Assembly: GCA_900546065.1 (NCBI GenBank)
Contig: URBK01000035.1
Coordinates: forward strand, 1 to 15,161
From: an uncultured Alistipes sp.
GTDB lineage: Bacteria; Bacteroidota; Bacteroidia; Bacteroidales; Rikenellaceae
Length of the DNA: 15,161 nucleotides
Direction of reading: 5' to 3'
How positions within the stretch are numbered: the first letter of the stretch is position 1; each line of letters starts with the position of its first letter. Under the pieces are notes generated by a model. The model saw only the letters and a list, made by a program, of their open reading frames with translations. It was not told the DNA's origin and searched no databases. Shown piece by piece: positions 7,003-14,225 of this stretch. The position numbers were made by a program, and so were the translations under genes.

Positions 7003-8370
7003 ATGGAAAAGGTAAAAGAGTATATCGACCGTAACGGCGACAAGTTCATCGAAGAGCTCTTCGAACTTCTGCGCATACCTTCGATAAGCGCCCAATCGGA
7101 GCATAAGCCCGACATGCAGCGCTGCGCCGAGTGGCTTGCCGCAGCTTTGGTCAAGGCTGGAGCCGACCATGCCGAGGTTATGCCGACGGATGGCAACCCC
7201 GTGGTCTTCGCCGAGAAGATCATCAGCCCCAAGGCCAAGACGGTGCTCGTCTACGGGCACTATGACGTCATGCCCGTCGACCCGCGCGAGGAGTGGCATA
7301 CCGACCCCTTCGAGCCCGTCATAAAGGATGGACGTATCTGGGGCCGCGGCGCCGACGACGACAAGGGACAGTCTTTCATGCACGTGAAGGCATTCGAGGC
7401 CATGTGCGCCACCGATTCGCTGCCGTGCAACGTGAAGTTCATGCTCGAGGGCGAGGAGGAGATCGGCTCGCACAGCCTTTACAAGTTCTGCGCCGAGCAC
7501 AAGAAGATGCTCAAGGCCGACATAATCCTCGTATCGGACACCTCGATGATCTCGATGCAGACGCCGTCGATCACATGCGGCCTGCGCGGCCTTACATATA
7601 TGGAGGTCGAAGTTACGGGCCCTGACAAGGATCTCCATTCGGGCCTCTTCGGCGGAGCCGTGGCAAACCCCGCAAATGTTCTGGCCCGACTCATAGCATC
7701 GCTCGTCGACGAGAACGGACGTGTCACCATACCGGGCTTCTACGACGACGTGCGCGAGCTTACGTCCGCCGAACGCAAGGCCTTCAACAAGGCGCCATTC
7801 TCGCTGCGCGACTACAAACGCTCGCTTGCCATCGGCGACGTCGAGGGCGAGGCCGGATATAACACCATGGAGCGCACTGGGGTGCGTCCCTCGCTCGACG
7901 TGAACGGAATCTGGGGCGGCTATACCGAGGAGGGTACGAAGACCGTCATTCCATCGAAGGCCTCGGCCAAGATTTCGATGCGTCTGGTTCCGAATCAGGA
8001 CTTCCGTAAGATCGCACGACTCTTCGAGAAGCACTTCAAGGCTATCGCCCCGAAGAGCGTCAAGGTCAAGGTGAGCTTCCTGCACGGAGGTATGCCATAC
8101 GTCGCGCCGACCGACATGCCCGCATACAAGGCGGCCGAGAAGGCCATACTCGACACCTTCGGAAAACGTCCCCTGCCATTCTATTCGGGCGGTTCGATCC
8201 CTATCATCAGCGCCTTCGAGCAGACGCTCGGCATAAAGTCGCTGCTCATCGGTTTCGGCCTTGCCGAGGATGCCATCCATTCGCCAAACGAGAGCTACGG
8301 GCTTGACCAGTTCCGCAAGGGCGTCGAGACCATACCGTTGTTCTACAAATATTTCGCTGAAGCCAAGTAA
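7003..8370 (+). CDS. M20 family dipeptidase (di-zinc metallopeptidase)
   Basis: A 455-residue co-catalytic zinc peptidase of the M20 family (carnosinase/CNDP-like), expected to split dipeptides or short peptides in the cytoplasm. No signal peptide is seen. Metal and catalytic residues are visible: His86 and Asp88 in YGHYDVMPVD, bridging Asp119 in GRGADDDKG, catalytic Glu152 and metal Glu153 in EGEEEIGS, Asp179 in LVSDTS, His212 in DLHSGLFGG from the lid domain, and His426 in AEDAIHSPNES. The lid/dimerisation domain runs about 190-355 between the two halves of the catalytic domain. Length is typical. It follows glmM by 18 nt and is followed by a hairpin terminator, so it closes a two-gene transcript. 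Substrate cannot be assigned from sequence; a cell-wall peptide role is conceivable from the glmM linkage but unsupported otherwise. Confidence 0.92.
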   Translation: MEKVKEYIDRNGDKFIEELFELLRIPSISAQSEHKPDMQRCAEWLAAALVKAGADHAEVMPTDGNPVVFAEKIISPKAKTVLVYGHYDVMPVDPREEWHTDPFEPVIKDGRIWGRGADDDKGQSFMHVKAFEAMCATDSLPCNVKFMLEGEEEIGSHSLYKFCAEHKKMLKADIILVSDTSMISMQTPSITCGLRGLTYMEVEVTGPDKDLHSGLFGGAVANPANVLARLIASLVDENGRVTIPGFYDDVRELTSAERKAFNKAPFSLRDYKRSLAIGDVEGEAGYNTMERTGVRPSLDVNGIWGGYTEEGTKTVIPSKASAKISMRLVPNQDFRKIARLFEKHFKAIAPKSVKVKVSFLHGGMPYVAPTDMPAYKAAEKAILDTFGKRPLPFYSGGSIPIISAFEQTLGIKSLLIGFGLAEDAIHSPNESYGLDQFRKGVETIPLFYKYFAEAK

Positions 8371-8402
8371 AGCGTTGATACAGCACATGCTGCTTGATAC
8401 CG

Positions 8403-8437
8403 TCGGGCGGACCCTACTCGGATCCGCCCGATATTTT
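8403..8437 (+). terminator. Hairpin terminator after the glmM-dipeptidase pair
   Basis: A perfect 9-bp stem, TCGGGCGGA at 8403-8411 and TCCGCCCGA at 8423-8431, encloses an 11-nt loop and is followed by TATTTT. It begins 32 nt after the peptidase stop. The T tract is short, so termination may be partial. The rest of the spacer up to the cysteine synthase holds no recognisable gene or RNA. Confidence 0.7.
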
Positions 8438-8536
8438 CATACATACGCAGACGGAAACAATATGCAATTATGCGTATAAATGCCGTTCAGGAGGCAATAT
8501 GGAGCGGGCAGCGGAATCGGAATTAAAATTTTTTAA

Positions 8537-8544
8537 TAATTTTG
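8537..8544 (+). promoter_or_regulatory. Candidate -7 box for the cysteine synthase gene
   Basis: TAATTTTG matches the Bacteroidota TAnnTTTG -7 element exactly and lies 24 nt before the ATG at 8569, in an AT-rich stretch after the upstream terminator. No TTTG -33 element is found 19-21 nt upstream, where the sequence is GC-rich, so the promoter is only partly supported. Confidence 0.4.
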
Positions 8545-8568
8545 AGGATTGAAAAACCTCCAGAGATC

Positions 8569-9474
8569 ATGGTAAAGAAAAACATCCTCTACACGATAGG
8601 TTCAACCCCGATGGTTCGAATCAACGCCCTGTGCCCCAATCCGCGTGTCAACATATACGCCAAACTCGAAGGATTCAACCCCACGGGCAGCATCAAGGAC
8701 CGCATTGCCGTACGTATGGTCGAGGCCGCGATCAAGAGCGGGCAGCTCACCCCGGGCAAGACCATCATCGAGCCCACATCGGGAAATACGGGTATCGGTC
8801 TGGCCATTGCAGGCATTGTTCTGGGCTATCCGGTCGAGATCGTAATGAGTTCCGCCGTCTCGATCGAGCGGCGCAAGATACTCCGTTCGTACGGGGCCAA
8901 GGTTATACTGACACCAGCCGATGAGGGTACCGACGGCGCCATACGCCTCGCACGCCGCTTGGTGGCCGAGAACCCCGACAAATACTACATGCCCGACCAG
9001 TTTGCCAATGCTGCCAACTACCTCACGCACTACGAGAATACGGCCATCGAGATATGGCAGCAGACCGAAGGGCAGATCGACTATTTGGTGTGTGCCGTCG
9101 GCACGTCCGGCACACTGATGGGGCTGTCGCGCTTCCTGCACACGATGAAACCCGACATCAAGGTTGTCTGCGCCCACCCTACCCGCGGCCACTACATACA
9201 GGGGCTGAAGAATATGGAGGAGGCGATCGTACCGCAGATATACGATCCGTCGCTGATAGACCGTCAGGAGATGATCGAGAGCGAGGAGGCCATCGAGATG
9301 GCACGCCAGATCATCGCACGCGAGGGCATCTTCGCCGGCATGAGCAGCGGCGCGGCCATGATTGCCGCCATACGCACGGCGCAGAACATTGAGAGCGGCA
9401 ACATTGTGGTCGTCTTTCCCGACCGCGCCGAGAAGTACCTCAGCACCACGATGTTCGACCCATTTGCCGACTGA
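8569..9474 (+). CDS. cysM: PLP-dependent cysteine synthase (CysM/CysK-like)
   Basis: A 301-residue fold-type II pyridoxal-phosphate enzyme expected to make cysteine from O-acetylserine and sulfide or thiosulfate. Lys43 in FNPTGSIKDR is the PLP Schiff-base lysine. TSGNTGIGLA (70-79) is the substrate-binding loop, VGTSGTLMGLSRFL is the phosphate-cradle region, and VVFPDRAEKYLST near the C-terminus corresponds to the DxGERYLST block of O-acetylserine sulfhydrylases. The GTSGT loop and the segment IVPQIYDPSLID are closer to CysM (cysteine synthase B) than to CysK, but by eye the choice between them is not certain. The ATG at 8569 was chosen; an in-frame TTG at 8542 would place the start inside the likely -7 promoter box. 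The gene stands alone, with a terminator on either side, and no cysE or sulfate genes are nearby. Confidence 0.88.
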   Translation: MVKKNILYTIGSTPMVRINALCPNPRVNIYAKLEGFNPTGSIKDRIAVRMVEAAIKSGQLTPGKTIIEPTSGNTGIGLAIAGIVLGYPVEIVMSSAVSIERRKILRSYGAKVILTPADEGTDGAIRLARRLVAENPDKYYMPDQFANAANYLTHYENTAIEIWQQTEGQIDYLVCAVGTSGTLMGLSRFLHTMKPDIKVVCAHPTRGHYIQGLKNMEEAIVPQIYDPSLIDRQEMIESEEAIEMARQIIAREGIFAGMSSGAAMIAAIRTAQNIESGNIVVVFPDRAEKYLSTTMFDPFAD

Positions 9475-9496
9475 TTGCAAAACGCCACTCACATGA

Positions 9497-9539
9497 ACGA
9501 CAGCGGGCGGGGATCCAAATGATCTCCGCCCGCTGTCGT
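9497..9539. terminator. Bidirectional terminator between cysteine synthase and alkaline phosphatase
   Basis: A long hairpin lies between two convergent genes: ACGACAGCGGGCGG at 9497-9510 pairs with the complement at 9526-9539, then one G-T wobble and GATC/GATC, giving about 19 pairs around the loop CAAAT at 9516-9520. On the plus strand the stem is followed by TTTCAATT. Its symmetry lets it serve both transcripts. Confidence 0.8.
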
Positions 9540-9552
9540 TTCAATTATCAAT

Positions 9553-10674
9553 CTACTTGTCCCCTACACCGATAAGCTGCTGCAAGCGCTGCGAAAGCTC
9601 CGTATTCTCCATGATGCCGTTTATCTGCTCGGCACCCGCGCCGTAGAGATATACGGGCACCATGATTCCCGTATGGCTCGAGGTGCTGAAATCGTAGTTG
9701 ATGCCGCTTTCGGGAAGCGTGAAGTCGGTCTTGTTGCTCGGGATCGACATGCCCGACGTCTCGTGGTCGGCACATATCACAACCAGCGTCCCCTCATGTG
9801 TATCGGCATAGTCCATGGCCACCTTGACCGCCTTCTCGAAGTCGCGCATCTCGGCCAACACGCCCTCCACGTCGTTGGCATGCGAACGGTAGTCTATCTG
9901 AGACCCCTCGACCATCATTACAAAGCCCTTCTTGCGGTCGGCCTTGACATCAGCCGTGAGGATCTCGAGAGCCTTCTCCGTGGCACGGGCCAGATAATCG
10001 CCGCGGCCATCCTTCAATTCGGGCAGGTTCTCTTCGGCGAAAAGGCCCACTACACGTCCCGAATGTATGCCGTCCATTTCTGACTGGTCGTATATCACGC
10101 TGTAGCCCTCATCCTTAAGCCGTGAGACATAATCTTCGCCGTTCTTTTCGAAGGCCTTCTTGAATATCTTGCTGCCGCCGCCGAAAGCCACATCGACACC
10201 GCTCTCCATGAAATCGTACGATATGCGGTCCGAATCGCCGCGCCCCTTAACATGTGCATAGAAGGCCGCAGGCGTGGCATGCTGCAGATAACATGTCACC
10301 ACAAGGCCCGTAGCATAATTCTGCTTCTCGGCCTTGGCCATGATAGACTCGACACGGGTGCCGTCGGGCAGCTGCCCGATAGTTCCGTTATTGGTCTTAT
10401 ATCCCGTCGCAAGGGCAGTACCTGCCGCTGCCGAATCGGTTACGCGATTATTGGCCGAGTAGGTCTTGATAAGAGCCGTATTTTGTGCGCGGTCGAATGC
10501 CGTAGGGGCATACCCCGCCTCGATCTGAAGCATCGACACGTGACACAGACCCATGCCGTCGCCGATCATGTAGATAATGTTCTTCACCTTGGAATCCTCA
10601 CGTGCGGGCTTCTTGGCCTCGACGCCGTGACCCGCCACTGCAAGCAGCAGTATCACCATAAATAGCCTTTTCAT
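9553..10674 (-). CDS. phoA: Secreted alkaline phosphatase
   Basis: A 373-residue periplasmic phosphomonoesterase with two zinc ions and one magnesium. Residues 1-20 are a signal peptide (MKRLFMVILLLAVAGHG, cleavage near VEA). Aligned by eye with E. coli PhoA, the active site is complete: Asp39 (GDGMG), nucleophile Ser81 (RVTDSAAAGTA), Thr133, phosphate-binding Arg144, Glu255 (MVEGSQID), Asp260, His264, Asp302-His303 (ICADHETSG) and His333 (SSHTG). His131 replaces E. coli Asp153, as in mammalian and marine enzymes, and Tyr261 stands where E. coli has Lys328, a less usual choice. The ATG at 10674 begins the signal peptide; the frame extends to 10701, but that part overlaps the promoter. It is transcribed from a strong consensus promoter just upstream and converges on the cysteine synthase gene. 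No Pho box was identified, so phosphate control is not shown by the sequence. Confidence 0.95.
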   Translation of the reverse strand: MKRLFMVILLLAVAGHGVEAKKPAREDSKVKNIIYMIGDGMGLCHVSMLQIEAGYAPTAFDRAQNTALIKTYSANNRVTDSAAAGTALATGYKTNNGTIGQLPDGTRVESIMAKAEKQNYATGLVVTCYLQHATPAAFYAHVKGRGDSDRISYDFMESGVDVAFGGGSKIFKKAFEKNGEDYVSRLKDEGYSVIYDQSEMDGIHSGRVVGLFAEENLPELKDGRGDYLARATEKALEILTADVKADRKKGFVMMVEGSQIDYRSHANDVEGVLAEMRDFEKAVKVAMDYADTHEGTLVVICADHETSGMSIPSNKTDFTLPESGINYDFSTSSHTGIMVPVYLYGAGAEQINGIMENTELSQRLQQLIGVGDK

Positions 10675-10698
10675 AATGTTTGCATTAACATTTGTTGG

Positions 10699-10729
10699 CA
10701 AAGTTACCTTTTTTTCATATTTTTACAAA
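10699..10729 (-). promoter_or_regulatory. Bacteroidota consensus promoter of the alkaline phosphatase gene
   Basis: Read on the minus strand, a TTTG -33 element (10729-10726) is followed by exactly 19 nt and then TAACTTTG (10706-10699), a full match to the Bacteroidota primary sigma consensus TTTG-N19-21-TAnnTTTG. Transcription would begin near 10693, leaving a leader of about 20 nt before the ATG at 10674. This is the clearest promoter in the window. The ung gene on the other strand has only a weak candidate, TATTTTTA at 10718-10725. Confidence 0.8.
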
Positions 10730-10754
10730 GACAAAATACTTAAGATTTCTTTAC

Positions 10755-11417
10755 ATGGATGTTAAGATCGCAGCCGACTGGAAGGCACTGCTGCAACCCG
10801 AATTCGACAAACCCTATTTCGAGCAACTGACACGTTTCGTACGCGCCGAATACGCCTCGCAACGTATCTTTCCCGCAGGCCGCAATATCTTCCGCGCTTT
10901 CGACAAGTGCCCCTTCGACCGCCTGAAGGTCGTAATCATAGGACAGGACCCATACCACGGCGAGGGACAGGCTAACGGGCTCTGCTTCTCGGTCAATGAC
11001 GGCGTGGCCTTCCCGCCATCGCTGCAAAACATCTTTCAGGAGATACGCGACGACACCGGCACCCCAGTCCCCGAGAGCGGCAACCTCGACCGCTGGGCCG
11101 AGCAGGGTGTCCTGCTGCTCAACTCGGTGCTGACGGTGCGCGCACATCAGGCCGCCTCGCATGCGGGACACGGCTGGGAGCAGTTCACCGACGCCGTGGT
11201 GCGGCTCATCGCCGAGCGCAAACAGGGTATAGTATATATGTTGTGGGGAAACTATGCCCAACGCAAGGGCGAGATAGCCGACCCGTCGCGCAACCTTATA
11301 CTGCGTAGCGTGCATCCCTCGCCGCTGTCGGTCTACCGCGGGTTCTTCGGCTGCCGCCACTTCTCAAAGGCCAACGCCTACCTCGAAAGCATAGGCAAGA
11401 CACCGATAGTATGGTAG
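10755..11417 (+). CDS. ung: Uracil-DNA glycosylase (family 1)
   Basis: A 220-residue base-excision repair enzyme that removes uracil arising from cytosine deamination or dUTP incorporation. Family-1 motifs are all present: the water-activating loop GQDPYHGEGQANG (63-75; Asp65, Tyr67), the uracil-binding LLLNSVLTV (120-128; Asn123) and the DNA-intercalation loop HPSPLSVYRGFFGCRHFS (187-204; His187). Length is normal. The ATG at 10755 (MDVKIAADWKALL) was chosen; the frame opens at 10692, but those codons are AT-rich and overlap the phosphatase promoter region. It is divergent from phoA. A GNAT acetyltransferase starts 46 nt downstream in the same direction without an intervening terminator, so read-through is likely. 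Confidence 0.97.
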   Translation: MDVKIAADWKALLQPEFDKPYFEQLTRFVRAEYASQRIFPAGRNIFRAFDKCPFDRLKVVIIGQDPYHGEGQANGLCFSVNDGVAFPPSLQNIFQEIRDDTGTPVPESGNLDRWAEQGVLLLNSVLTVRAHQAASHAGHGWEQFTDAVVRLIAERKQGIVYMLWGNYAQRKGEIADPSRNLILRSVHPSPLSVYRGFFGCRHFSKANAYLESIGKTPIVW

Positions 11418-11423
11418 CGGCCA

Positions 11424-11438
11424 TATATTGACAATATA
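11424..11438. repeat. Perfect 7-bp-arm palindrome between ung and the acetyltransferase gene
   Basis: TATATTG at 11424-11430 and CAATATA at 11432-11438 are exact inverted repeats around a single A. The site starts 6 nt after the ung stop and ends 25 nt before the acetyltransferase ATG. It has the size and symmetry of a transcription factor half-site pair, and no T tract follows it, so it does not look like a terminator. Function is unknown. Confidence 0.45.
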
Positions 11439-11463
11439 ACCAAAGGCTTAAAACAACATAAGG

Positions 11464-11970
11464 ATGGATATACGTGAAATTACGGGCGATGCCGACGTAC
11501 GTCGGCTTGTGAAATACGCCCGCGAGGTGTGGAGCGAATCCAACGTTTCGTTCAACACACCCGAACAGGTCGAGTACATGATCGAGAAATTCCAGAGCTA
11601 CGAGGCCATATCGTCGCAGATGATGCACGGCTACCGTTACTTCTTCGTCGAGGAGGATGGCAAGGTGCTGGCATATTTCGGCATACAGCCGCAGGGCGAC
11701 CGACTATTCCTGAGCAAGTTCTATATCCTGCGCGAGAACCGCGGCCGCGGGATCTTCTCGGTGGGCATCGAGTTCATGAAGTCGCTCTGCCGCGAAGAGG
11801 GCCTCACGGCCATATACCTGACCGTAAACCGCAACAACACACACGCCTATGAGGTTTATCTCCACACAGGCTTCAAGGTGTTGCGTACCGAGGTGAACGA
11901 CATAGGCAACGGCTTTGTCATGGATGACTACATCATGCAGCTGGAGGTAACACCTGCACCGCAGGCATAA
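11464..11970 (+). CDS. GNAT family N-acetyltransferase
   Basis: A 168-residue acetyl-CoA-dependent acetyltransferase of unknown substrate. The central motif A is visible as LSKFYILRENRGRGIFSVGIEF (83-104), with the pyrophosphate-binding Arg93-Gly94-Arg95-Gly96; motif B follows as LTVNRNNTHAYEVYLHTGFKV (119-139), with the Asn-Ala-Tyr arrangement typical of the fold. The C-terminal MDDYIMQLEV forms the last strand. No signal peptide or membrane segment is seen. It starts 46 nt after ung and ends at a bidirectional terminator, so it is either the second gene of an ung transcript or driven from the short gap, which holds a palindrome. AAGG lies directly before the ATG, too close to be a normal Shine-Dalgarno site. 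The substrate (amino acid, peptide, polyamine or drug) cannot be told from the sequence. Confidence 0.88.
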   Translation: MDIREITGDADVRRLVKYAREVWSESNVSFNTPEQVEYMIEKFQSYEAISSQMMHGYRYFFVEEDGKVLAYFGIQPQGDRLFLSKFYILRENRGRGIFSVGIEFMKSLCREEGLTAIYLTVNRNNTHAYEVYLHTGFKVLRTEVNDIGNGFVMDDYIMQLEVTPAPQA

Positions 11971-11991
11971 CAATGTATACAACACCACTCA

Positions 11992-12021
11992 AAAGGGCTT
12001 ACCCTACGGGGTAGGCCCTTT
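11992..12021. terminator. Bidirectional terminator between the acetyltransferase and thioredoxin-lipoprotein genes
   Basis: AAAGGGCTTACCC (11992-12004) pairs with GGGTAGGCCCTTT (12009-12021) across a TACG loop, 13 pairs including one U-G wobble. The A-rich start and T-rich end supply short U tracts on both strands (TTTAC on plus, TTTTGAG on minus). It sits midway between two converging stop codons. Confidence 0.8.
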
Positions 12022-12043
12022 ACGCATGTTCCTGACGTACACG

Positions 12044-14071
12044 TCACAGCAATTCGTCTATGGCTTCGGCGAGAGCATTGTCGTCGATCCACAGCCCCGG
12101 CACACTCTCCGGCTGTATGTTGCCTTTACGGTCGACAAGAATATGCGTCGGATAACTCGTCACGCCGAACTTGTCAACAAGCATACGCATCTGCTCGTCG
12201 GGAAGGTTGTAATGCACGATATTGGGTGCCGTCATCCCTATCTCGCGGATTATGTTCAGCCAACTCTCCTTGGGCGACTGATACGCGAGGAACAAGAATA
12301 CCACATCCTCGCCCTCATATCGCGCCGCCAGTTCCTTCACCGCAGGCATCTCCTCACGACACGGCACGCACCACGTCCCCCAGAAGTCGAGCGCCACAAC
12401 CTTACCCCTGTAACGCTCCGATATCTTCTGCCACAACTGTTCGGCATCCTTCTCGCCAACAAATGGTTCCGACGGCATTATGCTCGCCGGGCAGTCGAAT
12501 TCCCGGTTCTCGATCGCCAGATATTTCTCGTTCTCGGCCTCGATACAGCGACGCAGCACCGGATCAGATATGTGTTTCTCCATCTCCGAAAACCACAATT
12601 CACCCATGGAATGCTGCCTGTAATATATATCCTCCATAAATAGGTTAGCCGCACACAGTTCAGCGAAACGCTCATCTACACCGCTCTGCACAATCTTCTC
12701 CAACGGGTCGGATATGGCTATACGCACATTCACTATCTCCTCGATGAACTTGTCCCCCTTCTCCTTTACAAATGCCTGCACCTTGTCGCTCGACCATAAC
12801 GCATTCAGGCTGTCGACCGCAGCCCTGAAACTGTCGGGTAACGCATCGGCCGACATGCGGCCGCTGCCCATGGCTTCCATACCGTCGTTGTAAACATTGA
12901 TGGCTTCCCTATCACTCTCCGACAGCGTTCTGATACCGTGTTCGTCCATATACCGCAGCGTCTCAATAACAGGCGAGTAGATTTTAGAACGGCGGCTCCC
13001 GCCAGTGCGGACGTTGAAATATACATTCGGATCGCTCCACAACAAGCGGAACTGCGGCGGCAGGGCGACAAAAGCACTGTCGAGGTATGAAGCATAGCAT
13101 TCGGGCAGACGATCCTTGCCGTCGGAGCGCAGGGCAAACCGCCGGTAGGACGCATAATTTATCATCGCAAGCAGCGTCGTCGCCCTGTTCGATTCAATGA
13201 AACGACGCGACAACGCCCCCGCCACGGCGGTATAGCCCTCCATACGGCGGCGCCCACCCTCTTCGACCTCGCTGCGCACACGGTCGAGATACGCCTCGTG
13301 CGATATGGTGTCGAAATAGTCCAGCTCCACATAGTCCTCCTTCTCATCTACATAACGCCTGTATGCCCACTCCTCGTTGTAGAGACGGGCATATTCACCC
13401 ATGACAAGTGTGCGGCCGCTCGCCGCATCACACGTAAGCATGATCTCATTGCCGGGTGCACAATACATATACCCGTACACGTCTGCCGCCCCACATTCGA
13501 CAGTCAACTCCGACAGGCATACGCACGGCAGCTTTGCCACAAAGCGCCCACATGAATCGACAGTTGATATGACGTCGCCGAATGTGTTGTCATTATGTAT
13601 GATATTCGATATGCGCAACGTCACCTTCTCACCCGCCTTCATGCCGGGCAGATACCCGCACACTGTCACCGAATCCAGCTCAAGCGACGGCTTGCCCATC
13701 GTACGGTTGTCCCTGCGCGTAGCCGCCACATATCCCGTGGCACGTACCAGCGGCCGAGAGAAAAGGCCGCGCCGCTCGCGGCAAAGCGAATCTGCCGAGG
13801 CGTCACGACGCAGCACCACATGCTTCGACTCACCGCCGCGCCGCAGCACGATATCGGCCCGCGATGCCGTCACCGCCACCGACCCGTAATCCCAGAACTC
13901 GCCGTCGGCGATGGCCATGTCGTCGTAGAAGCCGTAGCGCCACTCGCCCGTACGGCAGTCTGTCCAGTTGCCGGCCACCGGCGCGATCGAATCCGACACC
14001 GCATCGCCCCCGCCGCATCCCGCAGCAAGGAAACCGAGCGCCACAGCCCCAGCAAGGAAGAAATTCTTCAT
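12044..14071 (-). CDS. TlpA-type thioredoxin-domain lipoprotein with large cysteine-rich N-terminal region
   Basis: A 675-residue cell-envelope lipoprotein. MKNFFLAGAVALGFLAAGC is a signal peptide with lipobox LAAGC, lipidated Cys19, which fixes the start at 14071. The C-terminal domain (about 535-675) is a TlpA/ResA-like thioredoxin fold with the redox motif WGTWCVPC (Cys568, Cys571) and the cis-proline in TSYPTHILVD (Pro641). Family members act as periplasmic thiol-disulfide reductases. Residues about 130-215 look like the DUF4369-type beta domain common before TlpA modules in Bacteroidota (VTVCGYLPGMKAGEKVTLRI, then GRFVAKL); residues 220-535 are mostly predicted helix and I cannot assign them. 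Nine cysteines lie between 39 and 214, unusually many. It lies downstream of rpoD but behind a terminator, so it probably has its own promoter; it converges on the acetyltransferase. Substrate is unknown. Confidence 0.88.
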   Translation of the reverse strand: MKNFFLAGAVALGFLAAGCGGGDAVSDSIAPVAGNWTDCRTGEWRYGFYDDMAIADGEFWDYGSVAVTASRADIVLRRGGESKHVVLRRDASADSLCRERRGLFSRPLVRATGYVAATRRDNRTMGKPSLELDSVTVCGYLPGMKAGEKVTLRISNIIHNDNTFGDVISTVDSCGRFVAKLPCVCLSELTVECGAADVYGYMYCAPGNEIMLTCDAASGRTLVMGEYARLYNEEWAYRRYVDEKEDYVELDYFDTISHEAYLDRVRSEVEEGGRRRMEGYTAVAGALSRRFIESNRATTLLAMINYASYRRFALRSDGKDRLPECYASYLDSAFVALPPQFRLLWSDPNVYFNVRTGGSRRSKIYSPVIETLRYMDEHGIRTLSESDREAINVYNDGMEAMGSGRMSADALPDSFRAAVDSLNALWSSDKVQAFVKEKGDKFIEEIVNVRIAISDPLEKIVQSGVDERFAELCAANLFMEDIYYRQHSMGELWFSEMEKHISDPVLRRCIEAENEKYLAIENREFDCPASIMPSEPFVGEKDAEQLWQKISERYRGKVVALDFWGTWCVPCREEMPAVKELAARYEGEDVVFLFLAYQSPKESWLNIIREIGMTAPNIVHYNLPDEQMRMLVDKFGVTSYPTHILVDRKGNIQPESVPGLWIDDNALAEAIDELL

Positions 14072-14100
14072 GATAAGCTCAGGATTGGTAATTGATTCTA

Positions 14101-14108
14101 CAAATATA
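14101..14108 (-). promoter_or_regulatory. Candidate -7 box for the thioredoxin-lipoprotein gene
   Basis: On the minus strand TATATTTG matches TAnnTTTG exactly and ends 29 nt before the ATG at 14071, a suitable leader length. A TTTG at 14124-14121 is only 12 nt upstream, too close for a standard -33 box, so only the -7 element is well supported. It lies downstream of the rpoD terminator. Confidence 0.45.
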
Positions 14109-14119
14109 GTGAAAAAGCA

Positions 14120-14168
14120 ACAAAATAAAATAAAAAATACCGACTGCCCGTCAAAAGGCAATCGGTAT
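14120..14168 (-). terminator. Intrinsic terminator of rpoD
   Basis: Read on the minus strand, ATACCGATTGCC (14168-14157) pairs with GGCAGTCGGTAT (14148-14137), 12 pairs including one U-G wobble, around an 8-nt loop. The stem is followed at once by a long T-rich run, TTTTTTATTTTATTTTG. This is a textbook intrinsic terminator about 58 nt past the rpoD stop. The intervening 14188-14210 stretch has a short GC-rich inverted repeat without a U tract. Confidence 0.88.
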
Positions 14169-14225
14169 CAATTATATTTCAACGTTTTGCGCGCGGTTGT
14201 CGCTCGCGCACATTCCGCCGCTGTT

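Noticed and set aside
8542..8568. TTG start giving a nine-residue longer cysteine synthase
   Set aside because: The TTG overlaps the best -7 promoter box, and the ATG at 8569 begins at the normal family start.
10691..10725. Plus-strand promoter for ung (TTTG at 10691, TATTTTTA at 10718)
   Set aside because: The spacer is 23 nt and the -7 box ends in A, so it is below the standard set by the phosphatase promoter on the other strand.
14188..14210. GC-rich inverted repeat TGCGCG/CGCGCA after rpoD
   Set aside because: The stem is only 6 bp, and no T tract follows on either strand; the adjacent 14137-14168 hairpin is the real terminator.
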